NCBI GenBank assembly: GCA_017475265.1
Contig: JAFVFY010000081.1
Location: 1 to 59,912 of the forward strand
From: Prevotella sp.
GTDB lineage: Bacteria > Bacteroidota > Bacteroidia > Bacteroidales > Bacteroidaceae
Direction of reading: 5' to 3'
Length of the DNA stretch: 59,912 nt
The notes below the pieces were generated by a model. The model was not told the DNA's origin. It did no database searches and saw nothing but the letters and a program-made list of their open reading frames with translations. The translations under genes and the position numbers were made by a program. Shown piece by piece: positions 7,618 through 15,960 of this stretch (position 1 is the stretch's first letter; the number at the start of each line of letters is the position of its first letter).

Positions 7618-9526
7618 GACGACTATGAACGAAGAAATCATTCGCACAGACTATGATCTGGCTTACGGCGACCGCTACCGCCAGACACCGAAGGGCGACT
7701 CATCGCCCCTGATGCCGAAGTGGCAGGAGTTTGAGAAACAACGCAGGGCAGAACGCAGGAAGAAGGGGAAGCCGCAAAGCTTGGAAGCTTCGCCTACTAA
7801 GCAAAGCTTGGAAGCTTCACCTACTACACTGGAGGAAGAGGTGTTTGTACGTGCCGTGAACGATTACTATGCTAACGGTGTGGAGGAGGGTCACCGGCAC
7901 GAGACGTTCATCAGCGAGCTGGCTCCGTGGCTCTTGCTTCACACGGACAACAACCCGGCTAAAGCCCTTGCCCTAGCCCATCAAGTGGAGTGGGTGAAGA
8001 AATGGACTGACCGCACAGCGGGCGAGCTGGAAAACGTGCTTCAGACCGTCAGCGAGCGTCCGCTGCTGCGCAAGCTGCCCAAGCGTCTGACCGACCTGAT
8101 GGCGAAGGCCAATGCCGACGTGGCGTTGCAGATGGCGACAGCGCAGGACATCGACCCCTTGGCAGACCTGCCCTTCGAGAAATGGTGCAACGAGATAGAG
8201 AGGTTCTTCGACGTGTTCCCCTGTCTGCGCGAGGTGTGCGAACCCCATCCGCGCCGTCTGTGGCCCTTCCTGCTCTTTGCATCTGCTGCCATGATGGGCA
8301 CGTGTATGACGCTCTGCTACTACAGGTTCTACGTCGACAATACCATCCGCTGCCGACTGAACTACATCATCCTGGGCATAGGCGACCCCACCAGCGGCAA
8401 GGGCACGCTGAGCCGTCTGCAAGAGCTGCTGCTGGCACCCATCATCGATGCCGACGTGTTGGCAGACGAAGCCACTAACGCCTGGAAGGAGATGAAGGGC
8501 AACGCCGCCACCAACCATGACACGAAGGCCCGCGACAAGATCTACAACCGCATGTTTGGCCCGAGAGCCTCGAACACGGAGTTCATCCGCTCGATGATAA
8601 ACTGCAAGACAGTGGTGGACGGCATGGAGATGAATAATCACCTCATCACGGTGGACTCGGAGAAGGACAACAGCATCAACATGTCGAGGTCTGGAGGTTG
8701 GCAGAACCGCGACATCATGGCGCTGAAGGCGTTCCATAATGAGTTCGACGCACAGCACTACTCCAACAACCAGTCGGTGAGCGGACGCTTCCGCATATAC
8801 TGGAACCAGATAGAGACTTGCACGCCGCCCACGCTGAAAAGACTGGTCAACGAAAGGAACTTCAACTCTGGTCTTGACACCCGTATGGGGGCTATTCCCA
8901 TGGGGCAGGACGACTTTGTCATGATGCCCCTGATGAACGAGCACGACACGACTCTGGAGAAGGCAAACGAAACACTCAAGGAGTGGGCGTATAAGCTGGA
9001 CCAGCGTAGCGGTGAACTGCCGCTGTGGCCTCTGGTGGTGCATGTGCATAAGTGGTGTGACGAGCATTGTGCCATTGCCAAGTTCAACAACAAGGACAAG
9101 GCCGACTGGGTGCTCACCAAGCGTGTGCCGTACTATGGCATCAACGTGAGCGCACCCTACATCGACATGCGTCATTGGGAGGAGCGCGAAAAGACGGGCA
9201 CGTACCAGATAGACGACACGGACATCGCCCTGTGTGACCTGGTAGTCGATATTCAGTATCGCACGCAGCATTATTGGTTTTATGAACTACATCGTCTTTA
9301 CTACGACAACCAGCTGCGCGAGGCAGCACAGCAACGCCGACGTACCAACAAGTTCATGGAGTGCTTCAGACAGCTGCCAGAGGAGTTCACGACCGAAATA
9401 TTTGCCAAGACATTCGGCTATGCCAATAACCGCGCAGGACAGAAAACACTGGAACGTCTGCTTGACGACAAAGCCATTGAACGTACCAAGCGCGGCAACT
9501 ACAAAAAACTCGTTTCCGAACTGTAG
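7610..9526 (+). CDS. DUF3987 helicase-like protein
   Basis: This 638-residue protein has a P-loop-like motif, GIGDPTSGKGTL (about residues 256-267), downstream of a hydrophobic helix, the known DUF3987 pattern. Later motifs include ITVDSEKD and KAFHNEFDA. DUF3987 proteins are regularly encoded after BT4734-like primase domains and are thought to be replicative ATPases. The N-terminal linker contains two tandem copies of a nine-residue repeat (QSLEASPT core, 7772-7825). It overlaps the preceding gene by 8 nt. The stop codon ends at 9526, where the 39-bp island repeat begins. Confidence 0.85.
   Translation: MNKTTMNEEIIRTDYDLAYGDRYRQTPKGDSSPLMPKWQEFEKQRRAERRKKGKPQSLEASPTKQSLEASPTTLEEEVFVRAVNDYYANGVEEGHRHETFISELAPWLLLHTDNNPAKALALAHQVEWVKKWTDRTAGELENVLQTVSERPLLRKLPKRLTDLMAKANADVALQMATAQDIDPLADLPFEKWCNEIERFFDVFPCLREVCEPHPRRLWPFLLFASAAMMGTCMTLCYYRFYVDNTIRCRLNYIILGIGDPTSGKGTLSRLQELLLAPIIDADVLADEATNAWKEMKGNAATNHDTKARDKIYNRMFGPRASNTEFIRSMINCKTVVDGMEMNNHLITVDSEKDNSINMSRSGGWQNRDIMALKAFHNEFDAQHYSNNQSVSGRFRIYWNQIETCTPPTLKRLVNERNFNSGLDTRMGAIPMGQDDFVMMPLMNEHDTTLEKANETLKEWAYKLDQRSGELPLWPLVVHVHKWCDEHCAIAKFNNKDKADWVLTKRVPYYGINVSAPYIDMRHWEEREKTGTYQIDDTDIALCDLVVDIQYRTQHYWFYELHRLYYDNQLREAAQQRRRTNKFMECFRQLPEEFTTEIFAKTFGYANNRAGQKTLERLLDDKAIERTKRGNYKKLVSEL
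7772..7825 (+). repeat. 27-bp tandem duplication inside the DUF3987 gene
   Basis: Two 27-bp units (7772-7798 and 7799-7825) differ at only a few positions. Each contains the palindromic AAGCTTGGAAGCTT core and encodes nine residues ending SLEASPT. The frame is preserved. Confidence 0.9.
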
Positions 9527-9564
9527 AAAGTAGGAAAGTAGGAAAGCCGACATTAAGGTGTTTT
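9526..9564. repeat. 39-bp direct copy of the left-end repeat
   Basis: The 39 bases are identical to 269-307 (two GAAAGTAG units, then GAAAGCCGACATTAAGGTGTTTT type). The copy begins on the last base of the DUF3987 stop codon. Together with the inverted pair at 262-502 it brackets the island. Confidence 0.9.
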
Positions 9565-9728
9565 CAGGAAAAAGGCAGGACTTAGTAAATGAGCCTCTGC
9601 TTTTTTTTCATCCATCTTTCTCTTTTCAGGTATGATTATACGGTGTGCGGAGATGTTCTCACGGCGGGCATTGTAGTCACAAAGCGAGTCCTTTGCACTC
9701 GGAAATGAAAAGAAAAACTTGTTTTCCT

Positions 9729-9759
9729 TTTGCATTTCCCTCGTTTTTTCGTAACTTTG
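9729..9759 (+). promoter_or_regulatory. Bacteroidetes-type promoter
   Basis: TTTG (9729-9732) and TAACTTTG (9752-9759) with a 19-bp spacer precede the lipoprotein gene at 9787. The 160 bp to the left (9565-9725) carry no gene that I can support. Confidence 0.75.
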
Positions 9760-9786
9760 CCGCCCAAATAACGAATAGTGTCAATT

Positions 9787-10179
9787 ATGAAAAGATTTTT
9801 TGTGTTTTTTGCGGCTTCTGTGATGCTTCTCTCTTGTCAGGAGAGTTTGGAGGAGCGTGCCGCCCGTGAAGCCCGTGAGGTAACGGAGACCAAGTGTCCC
9901 ATGCCAGTTGCCGACAATGTGATTCTGGATAGTGTTGTGTTTGATATTCCAACGCTGACTCAGTCACAGTATTTTCGCGTTAAGGGAGAGCTGGACAATG
10001 ACTCCCTGTTTGAGTCTGTGGATTCCCGTAGCCTTCTGCTTCAGGAATTGAAGAACGCACCTACCTATCGTGCTTTGAGGGAGCGTGGCGTGCTCTTCCA
10101 CTATGTCTACTATTCAACAAAAGAGCCCAGCAAGGTGATGCTGGAGCTTACGCTTACCCCGGAAGACTATAAACAATAA
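9787..10179 (+). CDS. Small lipoprotein of unknown function
   Basis: This 130-residue protein starts MKRFFVFFAASVMLLSC, a lipoprotein signal with the acylated Cys at position 17. The mature part is charged and soluble, with no domain I recognise. A GTG nine bases upstream is less likely than ATG 9787, because the signal sequence begins here. A consensus promoter lies 28 bp upstream. It is followed by a repeat-filled gap. Confidence 0.75.
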   Translation: MKRFFVFFAASVMLLSCQESLEERAAREAREVTETKCPMPVADNVILDSVVFDIPTLTQSQYFRVKGELDNDSLFESVDSRSLLLQELKNAPTYRALRERGVLFHYVYYSTKEPSKVMLELTLTPEDYKQ

Positions 10180-10345
10180 ACAATAACCAATAACCAATAA
10201 ACGTTAGACAATAACCAATAAACGTTAGACAATAACCAATAAACGTTAAACAATAAACGATAGACGAGGGGCAATAAACAATAAACGTTGATTCGCATTT
10301 GATAGCGCACCAACGTTTATTGTTTGTCGTTTAATGTTTATTGCT
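10176..10345. repeat. CAATAAACGTTAGA repeat array with inverted end
   Basis: The gap is built from near-identical 20-21 bp units of CAATAACCAATAAACGTTAGA type. After a short non-repeated stretch the motif returns in inverse orientation (CAACGTTTATTG from about 10310), so the array can fold into a hairpin. The right end overlaps the last codons of the DUF1573 gene. The same unit recurs at 27482-27575. Confidence 0.85.
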
Positions 10346-10733
10346 CTTTCTCTTCCTCTGCGGTCATTTCGCCTTCAATGGTGAGCCTCACCACTTCTAC
10401 CTTGCCGTTGCAGTGGACGGTGATGGTCTTGGCGAAACGTCCCAGACGCTTGCCAGTGCCATTGTAGGTTACTTTAATCTCACCTTTCTGGCCGGGCTGT
10501 ACGGGTTCCTTGGTGTATTCGGGAACGGTGCAGCCGCAAGAACCGATGGCCTGGTTGATGACCAGGGGAGCATCGCCGATATTCTCGTAGGAGAATACAC
10601 AATGAACCACAGGTGACTTCTGAGAGAACTGGCCGAAGTTATGAGTCACTTTGTCGAACTTGATTTCGGCCTGTGCATTGGCGGCATTGATACCGCCAAT
10701 GAGCAACATGATGAATAATAAAAATTTCTTCAT
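10338..10733 (-). CDS. DUF1573 secreted protein
   Basis: This 131-residue protein has a signal peptide (MKKFLLFIMLLIGGINAANAQA). An Ig-like DUF1573 fold follows: FDKVTHNFG, VFSYENIGDAPLVI and GSCGCTVP are the standard family motifs. Such proteins are periplasmic or surface-associated in Bacteroidetes and their role is unknown. It is followed on its 3' side by the repeat array and preceded by a TTTGACAATTTAC-type repeat spacer. Confidence 0.9.
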   Translation of the reverse strand: MKKFLLFIMLLIGGINAANAQAEIKFDKVTHNFGQFSQKSPVVHCVFSYENIGDAPLVINQAIGSCGCTVPEYTKEPVQPGQKGEIKVTYNGTGKRLGRFAKTITVHCNGKVEVVRLTIEGEMTAEEEKEQ

Positions 10734-10737
10734 AGCC

Positions 10738-10779
10738 TTATTTACTATTTGACAATTTACTATTTGACAATTTAAGCTT
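10738..10779. repeat. ACTATTTGACAATTT spacer repeat
   Basis: The entire gap between DUF1573 and yebC consists of TTTACTATTTGACAATTTAC-type units, the same family as 11518-11552, 14031-14100, 26930-26960 and 28945-28985. Confidence 0.75.
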
Positions 10780-11511
10780 TTATTCCTCCTCGGGTTTCAT
10801 GTTGGTGTAGACGGTCTGCACATCGTCGAAGTCCTCCAGCTTCTCCACCATCTTGTCGATGGCTTCACGCTGTTCAGGAGTAACATCCTTCAGGTCGTTG
10901 GGGATGCGGGTGAACTCTGCTCCAGTCACTTCGAAGCCGTTCTCCTCCAGGTGTTTCTGAATGGCAGAGAAGCTGCTGGGCTCGCCATAGATGGTGATGC
11001 TGCCCTCTTCCTCATCCTCGTCGTACTCATCATCCACGCCATAGTCAATGAGGTCGAGAATCATCTCGTCCATGTCCAGTCCGTCCTTCTTCTTGAAAGT
11101 GAAGACGGCCTTGTGGTCAAAGAGGAAGCTCAATGACCCCTGTGTTCCGAGGTTGCCCGAGAACTTGTTGAACACTGAGCGCACGTCACCAACAGTACGG
11201 GTGTTGTTGTCAGTCAGGGTCTCCACGAAGATGGCCACTCCGTGAGGTCCATAGCCCTCGTAGGTCACCTCCTTGTAGTCGCTCTGGTCCTTACCCATAG
11301 CGTTCTTGATGGCACGCTCGATGTTGTCCTTCGGCATGTTCTCACGCTTGGCGTTGGCAATGATGGCACGCAGGGCAGGATTGTTCTCCGGCTCCGGGCC
11401 TCCAGCCTTTACTGCGATGGCAATCTGCTTGCCAATCTTGGTGAATGTCTTGGCCATGTGGCCCCATCTCTTCAGCTTTGTAGCTTTACGGTATTCAAAT
11501 GCTCTTCCCAT
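10780..11511 (-). CDS. yebC: YebC/PmpR family protein
   Basis: This 243-residue protein is a full-length YebC/PmpR family member: MGRAFEYRKATKLKRWGHMAKTFTKIGKQI, then NPALRAIIANAKRENMP, GYGPHGVAIFVE and FLFDHKAVF. Family members were annotated as transcriptional regulators; some have been reported to help ribosomes on proline-rich stretches. It is cytoplasmic, with an acidic C-terminal half. It lies downstream of pheT on the same strand, 41 bp away across a repeat spacer. Confidence 0.93.
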   Translation of the reverse strand: MGRAFEYRKATKLKRWGHMAKTFTKIGKQIAIAVKAGGPEPENNPALRAIIANAKRENMPKDNIERAIKNAMGKDQSDYKEVTYEGYGPHGVAIFVETLTDNNTRTVGDVRSVFNKFSGNLGTQGSLSFLFDHKAVFTFKKKDGLDMDEMILDLIDYGVDDEYDEDEEEGSITIYGEPSSFSAIQKHLEENGFEVTGAEFTRIPNDLKDVTPEQREAIDKMVEKLEDFDDVQTVYTNMKPEEE

Positions 11512-11552
11512 AACTTTTATTTACGATTTACTAATTTACTATTTACGATTTG

Positions 11553-14024
11553 TTACCTTAGTTGAGCGCCTAACTTTGAAGTAAGTTGAGCGATGAGTTT
11601 CTGCATGATAGCATCTATCTGCTTGTCGTTCATGGTCTTCTCCTCGTCCTGGAGGATGAAGTTCACGGCGTATGACTTCTTGCCGGCAGGGAGGTTCTTG
11701 CCCTCATAGACGTCGAAGAGTTCCACCTGCTTCAGGAGTTTCTTCTCTGCCTGACGAGCCACCTGCTCTATCTGGGCAAACTCTACAGCATTGTCTACCA
11801 GTAGAGCCAGGTCACGGCTCACGGCTGGCTGACGGGGAATGTCAGTAAAGGTCACCTTGTTCTTCTTCGTTGCCTTCATCAGTTGTGTCCAGTTCAGTTC
11901 TGCAAAGAACACAGGCTGCTGCAGGTCGAACTTCTTCAGCACAGCCTTCGACAGGATGCCCATCTCACCCAGTTTCTTGCCACCACGGTTCTCAATGGTC
12001 ATTCCTTCTGCGAAGACGTTCCACTCAGACTTCTTCATGACGAAGTTGCTCATTCCTATGCGTGCCAGGATGTTCTGCACATCGGCAGACAGCTCATAGA
12101 AGGTGGAGTCCTCGTTGGGATGTGCCCAAGAGCCTTCCACACGCTTACCTGTCACCCAAAGTCCCAGGAAGTTCTCCTCCTTATAGGCCTGCATGGGGTC
12201 ATCATCATTCTGACGTTCAGGGTCGAAGAAGTAGCAGTTGCCAAACTCAAAGAACCTCAGGTTGGTGACCTTGCGCTTCACATTATGCTCCACGCTCTCC
12301 AGACCGCCGTAAAGCAACGTTTGGCGCATAACACCAAGGTCGCTGGAAAGCGGGTTCATAATCTTTACGATTTGAGGATTGAGAGTTGAGATTTGAGATT
12401 TCTCATCTTTTTCTTCATAATAAGCAACTTTCGTGAGTGAGTTGTTCAGTATCTCATTGAAGCCAGCACCTATGAGTTGCTCGCTGATGATATTCTGCAA
12501 AGTATGCTTACGGTCCTCATCACCCTTGATGACAAGGCTGGACTTCAGCTGCGTGGGAATCTCCACATTATTATATCCATAGATACGCAGGATGTCCTCC
12601 ACCACGTCACAGGGACGCTGCACATCTACACGATAGGCAGGAATCTCCAGCTGCAGACCCTCAGCAGTCTCACTGAGCACCTTCATCTCCAACGACTGGC
12701 AAATGCTCTTGATAATCTCTGCAGGGATGTCCTTACCCACCAGCGAGTGCACATAGCTGTATTTCAGGTCGACGACGGCGTTCTCAATGGGTGAGGGATA
12801 TTCATCGCGTATCTCCATCGAGATTTTTCCTCCTGCCAGCTCCTTGCACAGGATGGCTGCCTGTTGCAGAGCATAGATGACTCCATTGGGGTCAATGCCA
12901 CGCTCAAAGCGGAAGGAAGCATCAGTGCTCAGCCCATGACGGCGTGCAGACTTACGAATCCAGGTGGGATGGAAGTAGGCACTCTCCAGCACAACGCTAT
13001 GAGTGGTCTCATACGTACCACTGCCCTTACCACCAAAGACACCTGCTATACACATAGGTTCCTCAGCATTGCAGATGGCCAGGTCGCGGTCAGAGAGCTT
13101 GTGCTCCACTCCGTCGAGAGTGACGAAAGGCGTTCCCTCAGGCATGGTCTTGACCACAATCTTATTACCCGTCACCATGTCTGCATCAAAGCAATGCAGG
13201 GGCTGACCGTAGGCCATCATGATATAGTTGGTGATGTCCACAATATTATTAATAGGACGCAGGCCCACGTTGGTCAGTTTATTCTTCAGCCAGTCGGGGC
13301 TTTCCTTCACTTCGCAGTCGGTGATGCTCACGCAGGCATAGCGGCGGCAGGCCTCTGTGTTTTCGATGATGACGTCGATGGGGAGCGAGTGGTCATCAAT
13401 CTTGAAACCATCCACTCCAGGGCGGTGGAGGCTGGTCTTATAGCCGTTCTGCAGGAGCCAGGCATACAGCTCACGGGCTACACCCCAGTGACTCAGGGCA
13501 TCAGCACGGTTAGCCGTGATGTCAATCTCTATGAGCCAGTCGCTCTCCAGGTTGTAATATTCAGCGGCAGGAGTACCCACGACAGCATCCTCTGGCAAAA
13601 CGATGATACCAGAATGATCATTACCGATACCAATCTCGTCCTCTGCACAAATCATTCCACAGGAGTCTACGCCGCGCAGCTTGGACTTCTTGATGACAAA
13701 CTCCTTGTCGCCATCATAGAGCACGCAACCCAGGTCGGCCACAATGACTTTCTGACCAGCAGCCACGTTGGGGGCTCCACAGACTATCTGTGAAGGCTCC
13801 TCACGGCCTAGGTCTACCGTTGTTACATGCAAGTGGTCACTGTTAGGATGGGGCTCACAGGTGAGCACCTTGCCCACATAGAGCCCTTTCAGCCCACCAC
13901 GGATGGACTGTACTTCCTCCAGAGCGTCAACTTCAAGACCAGTGGAGGTGAGTGCGTCACACACCTGCTGGGCAGTGAGGTCGAAGTCAACAAACTCATT
14001 CAGCCATTTATAAGAAACATTCAT
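11553..14024 (-). CDS. pheT: Phenylalanyl-tRNA synthetase beta subunit
   Basis: This 823-residue protein is the beta subunit of the alpha2-beta2 Phe-tRNA ligase. The start MNVSYKWLNEFVDFDLT is typical. An N-terminal EMAP-type tRNA-binding domain follows (EPHPNSDHLHV), then the B3/B4 editing region, the B5 domain, and a C-terminal anticodon-binding FDX domain (FTDIPRQPAVSRDLALLV). A low-complexity stretch at 12367-12406 (SQISTLNPQI) is a repeat of the TTGAGATTTGAG kind carried in frame. A promoter sits at 14113-14142. Confidence 0.97.
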   Translation of the reverse strand: MNVSYKWLNEFVDFDLTAQQVCDALTSTGLEVDALEEVQSIRGGLKGLYVGKVLTCEPHPNSDHLHVTTVDLGREEPSQIVCGAPNVAAGQKVIVADLGCVLYDGDKEFVIKKSKLRGVDSCGMICAEDEIGIGNDHSGIIVLPEDAVVGTPAAEYYNLESDWLIEIDITANRADALSHWGVARELYAWLLQNGYKTSLHRPGVDGFKIDDHSLPIDVIIENTEACRRYACVSITDCEVKESPDWLKNKLTNVGLRPINNIVDITNYIMMAYGQPLHCFDADMVTGNKIVVKTMPEGTPFVTLDGVEHKLSDRDLAICNAEEPMCIAGVFGGKGSGTYETTHSVVLESAYFHPTWIRKSARRHGLSTDASFRFERGIDPNGVIYALQQAAILCKELAGGKISMEIRDEYPSPIENAVVDLKYSYVHSLVGKDIPAEIIKSICQSLEMKVLSETAEGLQLEIPAYRVDVQRPCDVVEDILRIYGYNNVEIPTQLKSSLVIKGDEDRKHTLQNIISEQLIGAGFNEILNNSLTKVAYYEEKDEKSQISTLNPQIVKIMNPLSSDLGVMRQTLLYGGLESVEHNVKRKVTNLRFFEFGNCYFFDPERQNDDDPMQAYKEENFLGLWVTGKRVEGSWAHPNEDSTFYELSADVQNILARIGMSNFVMKKSEWNVFAEGMTIENRGGKKLGEMGILSKAVLKKFDLQQPVFFAELNWTQLMKATKKNKVTFTDIPRQPAVSRDLALLVDNAVEFAQIEQVARQAEKKLLKQVELFDVYEGKNLPAGKKSYAVNFILQDEEKTMNDKQIDAIMQKLIAQLTSKLGAQLR
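12367..12406. repeat. In-frame low-complexity repeat inside pheT
   Basis: GATTTGAGGATTGAGAGTTG-type tandem units match the style of intergenic spacers (CTCAACTCTCAAC family) but lie in the pheT coding sequence, adding roughly 12 residues without a frameshift. Confidence 0.6.
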
Positions 14025-14030
14025 TGATTT

Positions 14031-14100
14031 GACTATTTGACAATTTACTATTTGACTATTTAATATTTACGATTTACTGATTTACGATTTACGATTTGAT
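14031..14100. repeat. TTTACGATTTAC / ATTTGAC spacer repeat
   Basis: Short units (TTTGACTATTTGACAATTTAC, then ATTTACGATTTAC) fill the pheT leader region between its promoter and start codon. Confidence 0.7.
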
Positions 14101-14112
14101 GAAAATCGCGTG

Positions 14113-14142
14113 CAAAATTACAAAAAAAGATTGAATGGCCAA
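14113..14142 (-). promoter_or_regulatory. pheT promoter
   Basis: On the minus strand TAATTTTG (14113-14120) is the -7 box and ATTG (14139-14142) a near -33 box. It is back to back with the divergent promoter at 14159-14191. Confidence 0.6.
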
Positions 14143-14158
14143 TGTTTTTTTATCATTA

Positions 14159-14191
14159 TTTTGGGAATTACGCGAAAAAGGCGTACTTTTG
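14159..14191 (+). promoter_or_regulatory. Promoter of the membrane-protein gene
   Basis: TTTTG (14159-14163) and TACTTTTG (14184-14191) have a 20-bp spacer, full consensus. The ATG at 14216 follows 24 bp later. Confidence 0.8.
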
Positions 14192-14215
14192 CAGCTCATT
14201 AATATTTATTTAGAG

Positions 14216-15736
14216 ATGAATAGGTTCAAATTATTCCTCCTTCTACGCCGCCACAACTGGTTGGCATTCCGTCGCAGTCCTGCCTACGAGCAGAGCCTTG
14301 TGGCACGTGTAATGATGGTTATTGGTGCAGGCTTCATGATGGTCTACATGATTTTCCTGGGCACCATGTTTGGCAGCATAGCCAACAGTAGTGGCATGCC
14401 GGGTATGCTGCTGATGTTCATGTTCATCTTCCTGCTGGTGCTAGACTTCTTCATACGCTTCATGGTTCAGAAGACTCCGGCCATGCTCATCAAGCCCTAC
14501 ATGCTGTTGCCCATCCCCCGTCGCTCGGTGGTAGAGACCTTCCTGGCCACCTCGCTCACCAGTGGCTACAACTGGATGTGGCTGTCGCTCTTCTTGCCCT
14601 ATTGCTTCATCATCCTCTGTGGGGGTACATCCTTTGGCACCGTGCTGGTGGTGCTCATTAGTGCCATACTCCTTATTCTGGCCAACAGCCAGTTCTACCT
14701 CTTGGTACGTACCCTCATTGGCCGTTCCCTGCTGTGGTGGGTGTTGCCAGTGGTGGTATATGGCGCGTTCATAGGACTGCTCCTCCTTTCCAATGTCGAG
14801 AACTCCTTCCTGGCACCTCTCTCTTCCAATATCAATGTTATCTTCGACAGTATTGCCGAAGCCTTGGCCGAGCCGTGGACCATCCTGCTCTGTCTAGTCC
14901 TGCTTATAGGACTGCTGTGGTTGAACCGCGCCACCCAGTTCCGCTTTGCCTTTGAAGAGGTGACCCGTGAGGAAGGTCGTTCTGGGGCTATGAATGGAAA
15001 GGTGGTTCAGTTCACCTTCCTGGAACGCTTTGGACAAACGGGCGAATACCTTAAACTGGAGCTGAAGAGCATCATGCGCAATAAAGCTATCCGTTCAAGA
15101 GTGGTCATGAGCCTAGGACTGATAGTGATGCTCACGCTCCTCATCGCTTATACCGACGTCTATGATGGCAAGATGGTGCTCAATTTCTGGTGTTTCTATT
15201 GCTTCTCCATCTATGGCATGACGGCACTGATAAAGATTATGGCTCCTGAGGGCAACTACATTGACCTGCTGATGACCCACCGTGAGAACATCCTCCAGCT
15301 GCTTCGGGCAAAGTATTACTTCCATGTGGCCATTCTCTTCGTTCCCCTGCTGCTCATGCTCCCTGCCATCATTGCCGGAAAGTTCTCCATGCTTATGGTT
15401 GTAGCCTATATGCTGCTTTCCAGCGGCATCACCTATTTCCTCCTCTTCCAGATGGCCATCTACAACAAGCAGAGCCTTCCCCTGAACGAGAAAATTACAG
15501 GCAAGAACAACATGGAGACTGGTCTGCAGCTCGTCATAGAGCTGGTAGCCATGTTCCTGCCCATGGTGCTAGTAGCCCTGCTCATCCTGCTCTTCGACGA
15601 GACCACAGCCTACTGCGTCATGGCTGTCCTTGGCCTCCTCTTCACCCTTGCCCATCCCCTCTGGCTCCGCAACATCTACACCCGCATGATGACCCGTAAG
15701 TACCAGAACCTTGAGGGGTTCCATGCCAGTAGATAG
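14216..15736 (+). CDS. Polytopic membrane protein, DUF5687-like
   Basis: This 506-residue integral membrane protein has about 10-12 hydrophobic segments. It starts MNRFKLFLLLRRHNWLAFRRSP, and a soluble loop in the middle (LERFGQTGEYLKLELKSIMRNK) precedes a second membrane half. The pattern fits DUF5687/ABC-2-type permeases of Bacteroidetes, which usually work with a separate ATPase; none is adjacent here. ATG 14216 is chosen because the consensus promoter ends at 14191, so earlier starts would lie upstream of transcription. Confidence 0.75.
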   Translation: MNRFKLFLLLRRHNWLAFRRSPAYEQSLVARVMMVIGAGFMMVYMIFLGTMFGSIANSSGMPGMLLMFMFIFLLVLDFFIRFMVQKTPAMLIKPYMLLPIPRRSVVETFLATSLTSGYNWMWLSLFLPYCFIILCGGTSFGTVLVVLISAILLILANSQFYLLVRTLIGRSLLWWVLPVVVYGAFIGLLLLSNVENSFLAPLSSNINVIFDSIAEALAEPWTILLCLVLLIGLLWLNRATQFRFAFEEVTREEGRSGAMNGKVVQFTFLERFGQTGEYLKLELKSIMRNKAIRSRVVMSLGLIVMLTLLIAYTDVYDGKMVLNFWCFYCFSIYGMTALIKIMAPEGNYIDLLMTHRENILQLLRAKYYFHVAILFVPLLLMLPAIIAGKFSMLMVVAYMLLSSGITYFLLFQMAIYNKQSLPLNEKITGKNNMETGLQLVIELVAMFLPMVLVALLILLFDETTAYCVMAVLGLLFTLAHPLWLRNIYTRMMTRKYQNLEGFHASR

Positions 15737-15821
15737 AATTGTTCTCTTGATTTTAAGTTAAAGATTCCTAAATCAAAGGGGGTGCGAAGGGGATAATGGT
15801 CTCTGTCTCAATAATTATGAG

Positions 15822-15829
15822 TAACTTTG
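15822..15829 (+). promoter_or_regulatory. rpsA promoter, -7 box
   Basis: TAACTTTG matches the -7 consensus; no good TTTG lies at the -33 distance. It is followed by a roughly 125-nt leader. Confidence 0.6.
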
Positions 15830-15859
15830 CGCCCGCTTTTAACCCCGACAAAGGGAAAA

Positions 15860-15938
15860 GGAGCCTGAACAGGCGCGGGTTCCTTCATGTTTAACCTTTT
15901 AAATTCGGTCTGGTAACGTCTGTTCAGGCCATTGCTCC
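15860..15938 (+). promoter_or_regulatory. rpsA leader with long-range stem
   Basis: GCCTGAACAG (15863-15872) is perfectly complementary to CTGTTCAGGC (15920-15929), and GGAG (15860-15863) can pair with CTCC (15935-15938). The stem closes a loop of about 47 nt and ends 22 nt before the start codon. This is a candidate autoregulatory leader; S1 is known to control its own synthesis in E. coli, but the link here is inference. Confidence 0.5.
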
Positions 15939-15960
15939 ATGAGAAATGGGGCGTAAAAAA

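Noticed and set aside
7973-9271. A 432-codon minus-strand open frame opposite DUF3987
   Set aside because: It is a shadow of a GC-rich plus-strand gene; composition is His/Val/Arg-rich with no motif.
9553-9735. A 60-codon minus-strand gene next to the right island repeat
   Set aside because: No promoter or conserved motif seen; it may be a fragment of a dispersed sequence, but I cannot support a gene.
12864-13793. A 309-codon plus-strand open frame opposite pheT
   Set aside because: Shadow frame; pheT on the minus strand is unambiguous.
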